In this document: piece by piece, positions 18,954 through 27,015 of the stretch
Position numbering within the stretch: the first letter of the stretch is position 1
Layout of the letters: every line of letters begins with the position of its first letter
DNA from: Mojavia pulchra JT2-VF2
GTDB lineage: Bacteria; Cyanobacteriota; Cyanobacteriia; Cyanobacteriales; Nostocaceae
Reading direction: 5' to 3'
DNA length: 64,000 nucleotides
Assembly: GCA_019359325.1 (NCBI GenBank)
Contig: JAHHHN010000001.1
Span: 682,001 to 746,000 of the forward strand
Position numbers and translations under genes: made by a program
Notes under the pieces: generated by a model
What the model saw: the letters and a program-made list of their open reading frames with translations, nothing else
Database searches by the model: none
Told to the model about the DNA's origin: nothing

Positions 18954-21155
18954 ATGTCAAATAGCTCAGGCCTGTATATTCTAATAGTCAGCGTTCATGG
19001 GTTAATTCGGGGACACAATCTAGAATTAGGACGAGATGCTGATACAGGCGGACAAATAAAATATGTGCTAGAACTCGCTCAAGCCTTAGCTGAAAACCCA
19101 CAAGTAGAACGCGTAGATTTGGTTACTCGTTTAGTCAACGATCCCAAAGTTAGCCCCGACTACGCCCAACCCGTAGAAGTCCTGTCTGACAAAGCTCGAA
19201 TTATTCGCCTTAACTGCGGCCCCCGTCGTTATCTCCGCAAAGAAGTTCTCTGGCCGCATTTGGATAACTTTGCAGATGAGTTACTCAGGCATCTGCGCCA
19301 AATCGGAAAATTACCTCATGTAATTCATACGCATTACGCTGATGCTGGATATGTGGGTTGTCGAGTTGCTGGTTGGTTAGGTATTCCGCTTGTACATACT
19401 GGTCACTCCCTCGGACGTGTGAAGCAAATACGACTATTAGAACAGGGAACCAAACCAGAAACCATCGAAAATAATTTCCATATCACAACAAGAATTGAAG
19501 CTGAAGAAACCACGCTTGCTAGTGCATCGTTAATTATTGCCAGTACCAATCAAGAAGTAACGCAGCAGTACGGAATGTACGATCACTATCAACCGCAACG
19601 GATGGTTGTGATTCCTCCAGGCGTAGTACTTGAGCGCTTTTACCCAGTTCCTAAAAATTGGCAGGAACCACCCATCTATGAGGAATTACAGCGATTTCTC
19701 AAAGATCCTCAAAAGCCAATTATTATGGCGATTTCTCGGCCAGCAATGCGTAAGAATGTCGGCACTCTCGTCAAGGCTTTTGGTGAAGATCCACATCTGC
19801 GTCATCTAGCGAACTTAGTCCTAGTGTTGGGGAACCGAGATGACATCACGACGATGGAATCGGGGCCGCGTCAGGTACTCACCGAAATTTTTCAGTTAAT
19901 AGACCGCTACGACCTCTACGGGCATATCGCTTATCCCAAACACCACAGCGCCGATGAAGTACCCGAACTGTATCGACTGATTGCAAAAACACGGGGAGTC
20001 TTTATCAATCCGGCATTAACCGAGCCATTTGGTTTGACTTTAATCGAAGCTACAGCCTGCGGTGTACCAATTATCGCCACATCCGATGGTGGGCCGCGAG
20101 ATATACTGGCAGCTTGCGACAATGGTCTGCTAATTGATCCTTTCGATATTAAACAGATCCAAGATGCTCTGCGAACGGCGTTGACCGATACCGAAAAATG
20201 GCAAGGTTGGTCTAGCAATGGTTTGAATAGAGTCCGGGCAAATTTCTCTTGGGATACTCACATAGAACACTATCTCGAACAAGTGCGTCAATTGCCACAA
20301 CGAAGAGTCCAATCTATGCTCAGTCCCCTGCGGCAAGCGTTAGCAACCAAACAACCTGATTGGAACATACCCGATAAAAACCGCTTACCAACCGCAGATC
20401 GTTTTCTTGTTTGCGAAATCGATAACACTTTATTAGGTGACCAGACTGCACTGCAAAAGTTAATCGAGCGTCTGCATAATGAAGCCCATACTACTGGAGT
20501 GGGGATTGCGACCGGACGCAACCTAGAAACTTCTTTAGAAATGTTGGAAGAATATCGGTTCCCAATGCCAGATTTGCTGATTGTATCAACAGGTAGCGAA
20601 ATCTACTATGGCCCTCAAGTAGTTGCAGATATGAATTGGCAAAGACACATCAGCTATCGTTGGCAAGCAGAGGAAATTCGTCAAGCAATGGCGGAACTAC
20701 CAGGAGTGATGCTGCAACCCCCAGAAGCCCAAGGGAAGTTCAAGATTAGCTACTTTATCGATCAAGAAAAATCCATCGGCTTCCAAGAAATCATGCGTCA
20801 TTTGCGACAGCATCGCCTCCATGTCAAAGGTATTTATAGCCACAATATGTATCTTGACCTGCTACCTATCCGGGCTTCAAAAGGAGATGCTATTCGTTAT
20901 TGTGCTTTGAAGTGGGGGTTACCAATCAAACGGTTTTTAGTGGCTGGTGCATCGGGTAATGATGAATCGATGCTAGCTGGTAATACGTTGGGTGTGGTTG
21001 TTGGCAATTACAGCCAAGAAATTGAAAAGTTACGTGCCTATCCACAAGTTTACTTTGCCCAAGGGCAGTATGCCTGGGGAATTATGGAAGCGCTCGATCA
21101 TTACGACTTTTTTGGTACTCTATCTAAGACAGAACTTGAAATGGTAGCAGTATAA
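18954..21155 (+). CDS. spsA: sucrose-phosphate synthase, two-domain type (glucosyltransferase plus degenerate HAD domain)
   Basis: The 733-residue protein makes sucrose-6-phosphate from a nucleotide-glucose and fructose-6-phosphate. Sucrose is an osmolyte and, in filamentous cyanobacteria, a carbon carrier. Residues 1-460 form a GT4 domain: VHGLIRGHNLELGRDADTGG is the typical sucrose-synthase/SPS opening, and EPFGLTLIE (about 356-364) is the nucleotide-sugar E-x7-E motif. Residues 480-720 form a HAD domain like sucrose-phosphate phosphatase. Its first motif reads C-E488-I-D490-N-T, with Glu where the catalytic Asp nucleophile should be, so this domain probably does not hydrolyse phosphate. 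The length matches the bidomain SPS of Synechocystis (about 720). Confidence 0.93.
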   Translation: MSNSSGLYILIVSVHGLIRGHNLELGRDADTGGQIKYVLELAQALAENPQVERVDLVTRLVNDPKVSPDYAQPVEVLSDKARIIRLNCGPRRYLRKEVLWPHLDNFADELLRHLRQIGKLPHVIHTHYADAGYVGCRVAGWLGIPLVHTGHSLGRVKQIRLLEQGTKPETIENNFHITTRIEAEETTLASASLIIASTNQEVTQQYGMYDHYQPQRMVVIPPGVVLERFYPVPKNWQEPPIYEELQRFLKDPQKPIIMAISRPAMRKNVGTLVKAFGEDPHLRHLANLVLVLGNRDDITTMESGPRQVLTEIFQLIDRYDLYGHIAYPKHHSADEVPELYRLIAKTRGVFINPALTEPFGLTLIEATACGVPIIATSDGGPRDILAACDNGLLIDPFDIKQIQDALRTALTDTEKWQGWSSNGLNRVRANFSWDTHIEHYLEQVRQLPQRRVQSMLSPLRQALATKQPDWNIPDKNRLPTADRFLVCEIDNTLLGDQTALQKLIERLHNEAHTTGVGIATGRNLETSLEMLEEYRFPMPDLLIVSTGSEIYYGPQVVADMNWQRHISYRWQAEEIRQAMAELPGVMLQPPEAQGKFKISYFIDQEKSIGFQEIMRHLRQHRLHVKGIYSHNMYLDLLPIRASKGDAIRYCALKWGLPIKRFLVAGASGNDESMLAGNTLGVVVGNYSQEIEKLRAYPQVYFAQGQYAWGIMEALDHYDFFGTLSKTELEMVAV

Positions 21156-21525
21156 TAAAATACGTTTCTTTTTTCTAATCCAGTAATATTTTACAGCGAT
21201 CGCCTGAATTTTTGCTCATGACCAACAGGCGATCGCTCTTCATACCAAGTTGCGTTCTGTTGTAGTAATCTTTCGTTAAGGGAGATTGCTTCGCTCCACT
21301 TTGTTTCGCTCGCAATGACAGTTGCTACTTTTGATTACAATTTGGTATCAGTGTTTAAAGCTGAGTAATTACGCAGATAAACCCAAATTATCCAAAAAAA
21401 CAACTTTTTACGAAATCCTTCTTTTGTAATGGGAATTATAAAGTATTGAGCAATCAAATTTTGTGGCAATCGAAGTTTGCAGCAATTTTGATTAAGTTTC
21501 TGTCTGAGTTATCAAGATTATCAAT
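21156..21525. repeat. intergenic region with a HIP1-containing inverted repeat and a palindromic repeat element
   Basis: AGCGATCGCCTG (21195-21206) and CAGGCGATCGCT (21226-21237) are perfect 12-base arms with a HIP1 octamer in each; they could act as the spsA terminator, though no T-run follows. 21242-21351 starts with ATACCAAGTTG and ends with CAATTTGGTAT, so it looks like a small inverted-terminal element. Its core ATTGCTTCGCTCC...CGCTCGCAATGAC resembles the cores of the elements at 39256 and 44982. No gene is visible. Confidence 0.5.
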
Positions 21526-21984
21526 ATGAATGAAGATAGTAAATTTATGCGGCTGTTTGGTTCAGTATTTGGTGGTATAGGCAGTATATTTGCTGTCACA
21601 GGTATTATGATTGGATTGAATACTCATTCCTTTGTTGCTACGGCAATACCAGCACAAGGGACAATCATTAATTTGGTGCAACGTTCATCAACTGATAGTA
21701 AAGGTCGCTCCTCTTCTGTTTACTATCCAGTGGTGAAATTCTCTACACAATCAGGAGAAACAAAGGTATTTGAATCGGATACAGGTAGCAACCCACCAGG
21801 ATTTACTAAAGGTCAGCAAGTAGAGGTCTTATACAGCCCTCAAAAACCAGATTCTGCCAAGATTAACTCTTGGAGCTATCTATGGTTACTTCCAGTTATA
21901 TTTACTGGCTTAGGATCAACTTTTATGTTGATTGGAGGAGTTGTAATATTTAAGTCGTTTCCTCGCTTTAAGAGTGTTCGTTAA
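21526..21984 (+). CDS. DUF3592 family membrane protein
   Basis: The 152-residue protein has one membrane helix near residues 12-38 and another near 122-145, with a beta-rich domain between them. That domain (AQGTIINLVQR ... YYPVVKFSTQSGE ... FTKGQQVEVLYSPQKPDSAKI) follows the DUF3592 pattern, in which a small beta domain faces the cytoplasm or periplasm. The role of the family is unknown. It is a single gene, 23 bp from the end of the convergent metalloprotease gene. Confidence 0.75.
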   Translation: MNEDSKFMRLFGSVFGGIGSIFAVTGIMIGLNTHSFVATAIPAQGTIINLVQRSSTDSKGRSSSVYYPVVKFSTQSGETKVFESDTGSNPPGFTKGQQVEVLYSPQKPDSAKINSWSYLWLLPVIFTGLGSTFMLIGGVVIFKSFPRFKSVR

Positions 21985-22006
21985 TATCCCATCGTCAACG
22001 AGTGTT

Positions 22007-24868
22007 TTATTTAGAGAGCAACTGTGCATTTAATGCTTTAGTGATGCGATCGCCAGAAACTTCTAAGTGGGCTAGTGTGTAAACATCAAGGTTTTCATTG
22101 AGTTGTTTAAGCCTGATATCAATGGCTTTTTGTAGTTGGCGCAATTCATACCAAGCGAGTGTTCGACCATCTTCAGGCGCTTCAGCAGTACCCAGCACCA
22201 TTTCTAGCAAAATATTGAGATGTTCCCGTTGCAATGAACGACGAATACTAGAAATTGGCTTTGGTTCTGGGGCTAAAACTTCTGTCCAAATACCTTTTTG
22301 CAGAGTGTCGAACAGCTCTGGTATGGAGAGTGCTTCTCCTGGCTGTGTTTTTAATTCTATATCTCGTAGACGATTCAGGCGATCGCTGTCTAGTAGCGAT
22401 CGTAGCACCCCACTTTGGAACCCTAGAATACGTTCGTGAATAGGATAATCAAGGCGGTTATTAGGTACAGGACTACCCCAGTGTTGCCAGCGCGACGGTG
22501 CTAGCTGATTCAGCAATTGGGGTGAGAAACTAAAAGCATCCTCAGTAAATACATATTCTTGCAGCTTTGTCAACACCTGACGTTGCTTTTGTAGTGAAAC
22601 TGGTACAAATGCCCAGGAGGTATCATCACTAAGTCGCAACGAGGAACGCTGCTCTGGGGCTGGGTACTGGGTACTGGGTACTGGGAAAGAATTCTTAAGC
22701 GAATCTAATGTGGTTTGTAACCCACTTGATTTGTCCAAATCCCCAATCCCCGATCCCCGATCCCCAGTCCCGAGTTTACTAGCATGGAGACGTTGAAACG
22801 ATTGCCCACCAATGTATTCACAAAGCAAGGTGGCATTACGAAAATAGTATTTAAGTACTCTGTTGAATAAGACGCGCAGGTTGCTATAACTTTCTCCTGG
22901 TGACAAATAATGCTTATCAAGGCGCTGCCACATCACGCGGGCATTATCCATTTGCCACTGGGAATAAACCAACACGTCGTTACTCATGTCCCAGACATTT
23001 GCCAAAGGATTAACGTCCCAGATATCTTCATCCGTTGCGTAAGATAACTCTGGTTGCGGTGACACCAAAGCAATTTGTTCCAAAAAACTTTTTTCTGCTT
23101 CTGGAATAATTGCTTCAAGTACTGCTTGAGGGTTGATTTTATAGCCATACTCAATTGCCCATTCGTCATATGGCCCAACAACCTCTGGGAAATAATCACC
23201 TTGTTGTACTCCCTGCGGAGCCATATTCACAGGTAGATAATCCATTACCGAACCCGCTAAACCTTTAGTGTGAGTAATTTCAGTGTTATTTAATTCTTGG
23301 GGCGCTAACATGGTGCTGCCATGAAAGTTGTGGCGCAAACCGAGAGTGTGTCCAACTTCATGAGCAATGACAGAACGCAAATATTGATGCACATACTTTT
23401 TCATCGCTTCACTACCTGGTGTAGCGTTTTGCAAAACTGATAACGCCAGGGCCCCCATAGCTGCTTCATTTAAAGACTGTTCGCCATAGCAGAGATCAGA
23501 AGAAGGTAGAAGGACGAAATTATTACTTTTTGCCTTTTCTTGACACGGATTTCTGTTCAAAGATGAATTTGCATCCATCAGTGCGCGATACTCATGCTGA
23601 ATTGAGCGCACCATATTGGCATCTACAATAATATCTGCATCCAATATTTCCCCAGTAAACGGGTTAACGCGCATTGGCCCTCTGGCAAAACCTGCATCCA
23701 GAGAATTGAACCAGCGAATAGTGTTGTAGCGCACATCAGCCGGTTGCCAATCAGCATCATCTGGCATTTGTCGCACTTCAATAGCATTTAGAAATCCTGC
23801 TTTTTCAAATGCTTTATTCCACATCAGAACGCCTTCACTAACTGCGCCGCGGTACTCTAAGGGCACAGCATTTTCAATCCAAAACACAATTGGCTTTTTG
23901 GCTGGAGATAAGGGTGCGTTAGGGTCGGATGGTTCCAGATGCCAACGATTGATGTAACGTACAAATGATTCTTGAGCGTTATTGTGAGAAAAATCTTGAA
24001 AGGCAGTAATAAAATATCCCACTCTATCATCAGCAAGTCTAGGAATATAACCGTTGTTTTCTCTCAGTTGGGAAAAACTGTAGTGTACCTTTAGGGTAAG
24101 CGCTCTGCTATCAGGTAAGGTGACTAAATTCGCTCCTTCTGATGATGAAAAACCGTAAATCGAATCAATCTCTACGTTTTCTGGGAAACTGTTAACATCA
24201 CTAAAATATGACTTGCTTGCTTCCAGGTGGTAATCAGCTTGCAAAGAGTATTTTAATATAGGAGTTAATCCCGGAAAATCCTGCATTAACAGGTTATCTA
24301 GATTAATCAGAATATTTTTATTGTGTGGATCAATACTGTCTATTTCCAGTGAATACAGAACTGAGTCGCTAAATGAACGAGCAAGCGATCGCTGTTCTGG
24401 TTCACTTGTTTCTGTACGGAATTTAACATTACGCACAACAAAATGCAAATTATTATTTACCCGCCGGAAGTAAAACAGGAAATCAGAAAGCGGTAATCCA
24501 CTATAAATCCCACTTTCCCCCAGGCCCGATTCTAATGTCACTGTAGCTAAGTAGTTTTTATTTAGCTGCTCTGGCTCAAGTTCCAAGTAAATTTTGCCGG
24601 AGTCTTGGCTGTGATAAAGCGTGAACAATCCCTCTAGTTTATCTGTTCCTTTGATTAGCTCACGAAATCGTCGCCAATCTTCCTTTCTAGCTTCCCCAAA
24701 ATAATTCTCAGCACTTGCTAAGTTTTCAACTACTGGGAGTGCATCTAATTGCTGCACATAAATATTTGGAAGATTTGGAAGTTCGTTGGCTCCGGCATAA
24801 TTATTACATAGTAATAAGTTATACAGTAATAATGTATAGATTGCTAATTTCTTGATCCAGTATTTCAT
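22007..24868 (-). CDS. exported zinc-dependent metalloprotease (DUF5117/DUF4953-like)
   Basis: From the ATG at 24868 the protein has 953 residues; an upstream GTG at 24883 is less likely. A signal peptide is clear (MKYWIKKLAIYTLLLYNLLL, then NNYAGA), so it acts outside the cytoplasm. Near residue 495 it carries the zinc-binding metzincin-like motif HEVGHTLGLRHNF (HExxHxxGxxH). The regions around it (RWFNSLDAGFARGP, IVDANMVRSI and GSVMDYLPVN, the latter likely the Met-turn) fit the large DUF4953/DUF5117 metalloprotease group. Codons read from 22655-22775 look unlike a protein: they translate an intergenic-type repeat in frame (GTGDRGSGIGD ... PVPSTQYPAP). It probably cleaves proteins at the cell surface. 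Confidence 0.88.
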   Translation of the reverse strand: MKYWIKKLAIYTLLLYNLLLCNNYAGANELPNLPNIYVQQLDALPVVENLASAENYFGEARKEDWRRFRELIKGTDKLEGLFTLYHSQDSGKIYLELEPEQLNKNYLATVTLESGLGESGIYSGLPLSDFLFYFRRVNNNLHFVVRNVKFRTETSEPEQRSLARSFSDSVLYSLEIDSIDPHNKNILINLDNLLMQDFPGLTPILKYSLQADYHLEASKSYFSDVNSFPENVEIDSIYGFSSSEGANLVTLPDSRALTLKVHYSFSQLRENNGYIPRLADDRVGYFITAFQDFSHNNAQESFVRYINRWHLEPSDPNAPLSPAKKPIVFWIENAVPLEYRGAVSEGVLMWNKAFEKAGFLNAIEVRQMPDDADWQPADVRYNTIRWFNSLDAGFARGPMRVNPFTGEILDADIIVDANMVRSIQHEYRALMDANSSLNRNPCQEKAKSNNFVLLPSSDLCYGEQSLNEAAMGALALSVLQNATPGSEAMKKYVHQYLRSVIAHEVGHTLGLRHNFHGSTMLAPQELNNTEITHTKGLAGSVMDYLPVNMAPQGVQQGDYFPEVVGPYDEWAIEYGYKINPQAVLEAIIPEAEKSFLEQIALVSPQPELSYATDEDIWDVNPLANVWDMSNDVLVYSQWQMDNARVMWQRLDKHYLSPGESYSNLRVLFNRVLKYYFRNATLLCEYIGGQSFQRLHASKLGTGDRGSGIGDLDKSSGLQTTLDSLKNSFPVPSTQYPAPEQRSSLRLSDDTSWAFVPVSLQKQRQVLTKLQEYVFTEDAFSFSPQLLNQLAPSRWQHWGSPVPNNRLDYPIHERILGFQSGVLRSLLDSDRLNRLRDIELKTQPGEALSIPELFDTLQKGIWTEVLAPEPKPISSIRRSLQREHLNILLEMVLGTAEAPEDGRTLAWYELRQLQKAIDIRLKQLNENLDVYTLAHLEVSGDRITKALNAQLLSK
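22655..22775. repeat. intergenic-type repeat carried inside the metalloprotease gene
   Basis: The plus strand reads CTGGGTACTGGGTACTGGG at one end and CCCCAATCCCCGATCCCCGATCCCC at the other. These are the CCC/GGG-rich tracts that normally fill Nostoc gaps (for example near 12830 and 60820-60880). The total length keeps the reading frame of the metalloprotease gene open. Confidence 0.65.
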
Positions 24869-24883
24869 CCTTTGGCTTTCCAC

Positions 24884-25548
24884 CTGAAGCGGTTTTAGTA
24901 ACGGGGAAAAATGTGGATTAATGCATCGTCTGTAAGTCTATCCAAATACTTAGAACTTACGTACTGTATAAATCCACCTTAAATTAGACAAACAATTGAA
25001 TTGTTTGCCATCAGAGAAAATAACGCCACTAATCTAAAAGTAGTGTGGCTTTTAATTCCTATTAAAACTTTTTAGAAATTAATCGTTGATTAAGATGAAA
25101 CTAATTATACATCAAAAAAATATGTCTAAAGATATATTGCACTTAAAACCAAAGAGAGATTTTTTTGGTAGTTATCTCGTATTAAAGACCAAAAAATGCC
25201 GAAAAAATGTATTTAGTGCTACATTTGGCAGTGGTGATCGCTCTTACAGATAATTATTTGAGTTGTATAAAAATTTTATTTATATAGAAAAAATTTTAAA
25301 TGCAACCGATATCTTTCAATAAAAATGCGGGTTATTACTTAGAAAAACCAAAAAACGTCTAAATAATTACTTAAGTATAAGTATATATCCTGAATATTAA
25401 GAACTACGCATGAAAACAAAAAATTGTTGGGCGGGTAGCGTGTGAGAGTATAGGGAGAATGGCATTTAAAAGCCTTACACTCCCATTCCCTTACACCTTT
25501 ACATCCAGCCTCACAATTAATTTTTCAGATATGGATCTCTACTAGAAT
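24884..25548. other. 665-bp AT-rich gap with no gene
   Basis: The gap separates the metalloprotease promoter from the 3' end of aroF. It has an imperfect hairpin at about 25027-25050 (GCCACTA ... TAGTGTGGC, followed by TTTT) and the repeat-like text TGGGCGGGTAGCGTGTGAG near 25429. Nothing coding is visible on either strand. Confidence 0.4.
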
Positions 25549-26418
25549 TCAAGCAGCACACAAAATAGGGGTAGATTTTAAACCCACCCCCGCTTCTAAG
25601 ATATTTCGCCCAACTGCTGCTGCTACAGGCTTGAGACTATCAACCAAATTCACCATATCTTCTAAAGACAGTGCTTGACGGGCATCGGAAACTGATTTTT
25701 CTGGTTCTGGGTGACATTCAATAATTAATCCATCTGCCCCACAAGCAACAGCAGCCCTAGCCATAGGTGCTACTAACTCTCGTTTACCTACAGCATGGGA
25801 TGGATCTACAATCACAGGTAAGTGAGTAATCTGCTTGAGAGCTGCCACTGCTCCTAAATCCAGCACGTTGCGAGTGTAATTATCGAAGCTGCGGATACCT
25901 CTTTCACACAACACCACATGAGGATTGCCGTGACTCAAAATATATTCCGCAGCCATGACGAATTCTTCAATTGTTGCTGCCAAGCCACGCTTGAGTAATA
26001 TCGGCTTTTTAGCTTCTCCTAAAGCTTTGAGCAAGTCGAAGTTTTGCATATTGCGGCTACCAATTTGAAGCATATCAGCGTGGGCGGCGACTGCTTCAAT
26101 TTGGGAAATTGACATAACTTCAGTAACGACGGGGATATTGTAGCGCGATCGCACCGCTGCTAATATTTCCAGCCCTTCCTCTCCCATCCCCTGGAAAGCG
26201 TAGGGAGAGGTACGGGGTTTGTAAACGCCGCCACGTAATGCCTGCACGGGTGCAGCAGACAACTTTTGGGCAACTGTCTCCATTTGTCCTAAGCTTTCAA
26301 CTGTGCAAGGGCCACCAATAATTACTAGTTCTTCGCCGCCGAAAGCAACTGTTTCTGAAAGTTTGATAACTGTTTGGTGGTGAGGATGAGATTGGGAGGC
26401 GAGTTTGGCATTAATCAT
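25549..26418 (-). CDS. aroF: 3-deoxy-7-phosphoheptulonate synthase (DAHP synthase, class I beta)
   Basis: The 289-residue enzyme joins phosphoenolpyruvate and erythrose-4-phosphate, the first step of the shikimate pathway to Phe, Tyr and Trp. Clear family motifs are [72 protein letters not shown] and [11 protein letters not shown]. The latter two hold the metal and substrate residues. The protein lacks a large regulatory domain, so it is the short form. The ATG at 26418 is preceded by AAGGA at 13 bases. An upstream frame to 26508 reads through the terminator and is not used. Its 5' leader holds two aromatic leader peptides and two terminators, so expression should follow aromatic amino acid supply. 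Confidence 0.95.
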   Translation of the reverse strand: MINAKLASQSHPHHQTVIKLSETVAFGGEELVIIGGPCTVESLGQMETVAQKLSAAPVQALRGGVYKPRTSPYAFQGMGEEGLEILAAVRSRYNIPVVTEVMSISQIEAVAAHADMLQIGSRNMQNFDLLKALGEAKKPILLKRGLAATIEEFVMAAEYILSHGNPHVVLCERGIRSFDNYTRNVLDLGAVAALKQITHLPVIVDPSHAVGKRELVAPMARAAVACGADGLIIECHPEPEKSVSDARQALSLEDMVNLVDSLKPVAAAVGRNILEAGVGLKSTPILCAA

Positions 26419-26461
26419 GATCAGTTTTTCCTTGTAGGGGGGGGATTTGAGGGCTTGACAA

Positions 26462-26495
26462 CAAAAAGCCCGGAATCTCGTTATGAGTTCCGGGC
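26462..26495 (-). terminator. attenuator terminator T2 of the aroF leader
   Basis: On the minus strand GCCCGGAA-CUC-AUAAC-GAG-A-UUCCGGGC forms an 8-bp stem plus 3 bp across one bulged A, followed by UUUUUGUUGU. It lies 33 bases downstream of the leader-2 stop. Its left arm can instead pair with the end of leader 2, so it is conditional. A weaker alternative hairpin (GGGCTT/AAGCCC) overlaps its right arm further down. Confidence 0.88.
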
Positions 26496-26539
26496 GGGCG
26501 CTTTGCAATTTATCGGCATGACGCTATTTACCCGGAACT
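26486..26539 (-). promoter_or_regulatory. antiterminator 2 of the aroF leader
   Basis: AGTTCCGGG (26539-26531, the Ser18-Ser19-Gly20 codons of leader 2) is a perfect 9-base complement of CCCGGAACT (26494-26486, left arm of terminator T2). Pairing of these two segments prevents the terminator. A ribosome that reaches the leader stop would cover the first segment and let the terminator form. Confidence 0.8.
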
Positions 26540-26590
26540 TGCTCTGGGCCAAAAGTAAAAGCCGTAAAACCAACTATGAAAATAGGTCAT
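26528..26590 (-). CDS. aroF leader peptide 2 (aromatic-rich attenuator peptide)
   Basis: A 20-codon frame from ATG at 26590 to TAA at 26528-26530 encodes MTYFHSWFYGFYFWPRASSG. It has three Tyr, five Phe and two Trp, so 10 of 20 residues are aromatic, with the run FYGFYFW in the centre. A ribosome binding site GGAGAA (26606-26601) lies 10 bases before the ATG. The frame ends just before the aroF terminator T2, and its last three codons form segment 2 of the attenuator. Stalling at Tyr, Phe or Trp codons would free that segment. It is a cis-acting sensor and probably has no role as a finished peptide. Confidence 0.88.
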   Translation of the reverse strand: MTYFHSWFYGFYFWPRASSG

Positions 26591-26608
26591 GACGATGGAA
26601 TTCTCCTG

Positions 26609-26642
26609 AAAAAACAAAAACCGCAGAGTTTGCTCTGCGGTT
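26609..26642 (-). terminator. attenuator terminator T1 of the aroF leader
   Basis: AACCGCAGAG (26642-26633) and CTCTGCGGTT (26628-26619) form a perfect 10-bp stem with a CAAA loop, followed by TTTTTGTTTTTT in all. It stands only 3 bases before the ribosome binding site of leader 2, so no separate promoter fits between them. Its left arm overlaps the right arm of antiterminator 1 by six bases. Confidence 0.88.
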
Positions 26643-26690
26643 CACCGGGCGGTTTCCATGTGGAAACTTAATTCACTCCCGGTGAACCGC
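26637..26690 (-). promoter_or_regulatory. antiterminator 1 of the aroF leader
   Basis: GCGGTTCACCGGG (26690-26678) and CCCGGTGAACCGC (26649-26637) are perfect 13-base complements. The first segment is made of the last codons of leader 1 (Ala-Val-His-Arg and the start of Glu); the second contains the left arm of terminator T1. An extra small hairpin (GTTTCC/GGAAAC, 26667-26652) sits inside the loop. Formation of this structure excludes T1. Confidence 0.82.
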
Positions 26691-26729
26691 CTTAAACCAA
26701 AAATAAAAGTAGGATTTGCTGCTGGTCAT
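26673..26729 (-). CDS. aroF leader peptide 1 (aromatic-rich attenuator peptide)
   Basis: An 18-codon frame from ATG at 26729 to TGA at 26673-26675 encodes MTSSKSYFYFWFKAVHRE. The central run YFYFWF has six aromatic residues in a row. It begins about 19 bases after the predicted start of transcription and ends inside the segment that forms antiterminator 1. The ribosome binding site is weak (GAG about 13 bases upstream), unlike the strong one of leader 2. Both leaders start M-T and have an aromatic core and a charged or small-residue tail, so they may have arisen by duplication. Confidence 0.85.
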   Translation of the reverse strand: MTSSKSYFYFWFKAVHRE

Positions 26730-26754
26730 TTGTAGGGCACTCAGCTGTAAATTT

Positions 26755-26782
26755 AATATACGCCTGACTATAAAAGTCACAA
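26755..26782 (-). promoter_or_regulatory. predicted promoter of the aroF attenuator leader
   Basis: On the minus strand TTGTGA (26782-26777) and TATATT (26760-26755) are 16 bases apart, close to the -35/-10 consensus. Transcription would start near 26748, leaving a short 5' end before leader peptide 1 at 26729. No other promoter-like pair is nearer. Confidence 0.55.
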
Positions 26783-27015
26783 TAACAGACACAGTTGGTC
26801 GCGTCAATACCCCCGCAACATTCAAAAAAGGGTTAAACTCAGTACTATTGCGCCTGTTAAGGCTTTTACCCGATTTATACCATCAGATTTATGTGAACTT
26901 ACAAGTACTTTTGGGTAGAGGTTAATGGGAATAAAAAACGCTAAAAAAATTGTTAATTCATGATTTTCCCCAATTTTGCCGTAACCCAATCAATATATCA
27001 GTGCCACTAAGTCTT

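Noticed and set aside
26374-26592. 72-residue plus-strand frame across the aroF leader
   Set aside because: It is antisense to the leader peptides and terminators, which have clear function. Its residues look random.
26600-26690. T-box-like riboswitch in the aroF leader
   Set aside because: GGTGAACCGC resembles the T-box core, but there is no specifier loop, and the aromatic leader peptide explains the structure better.
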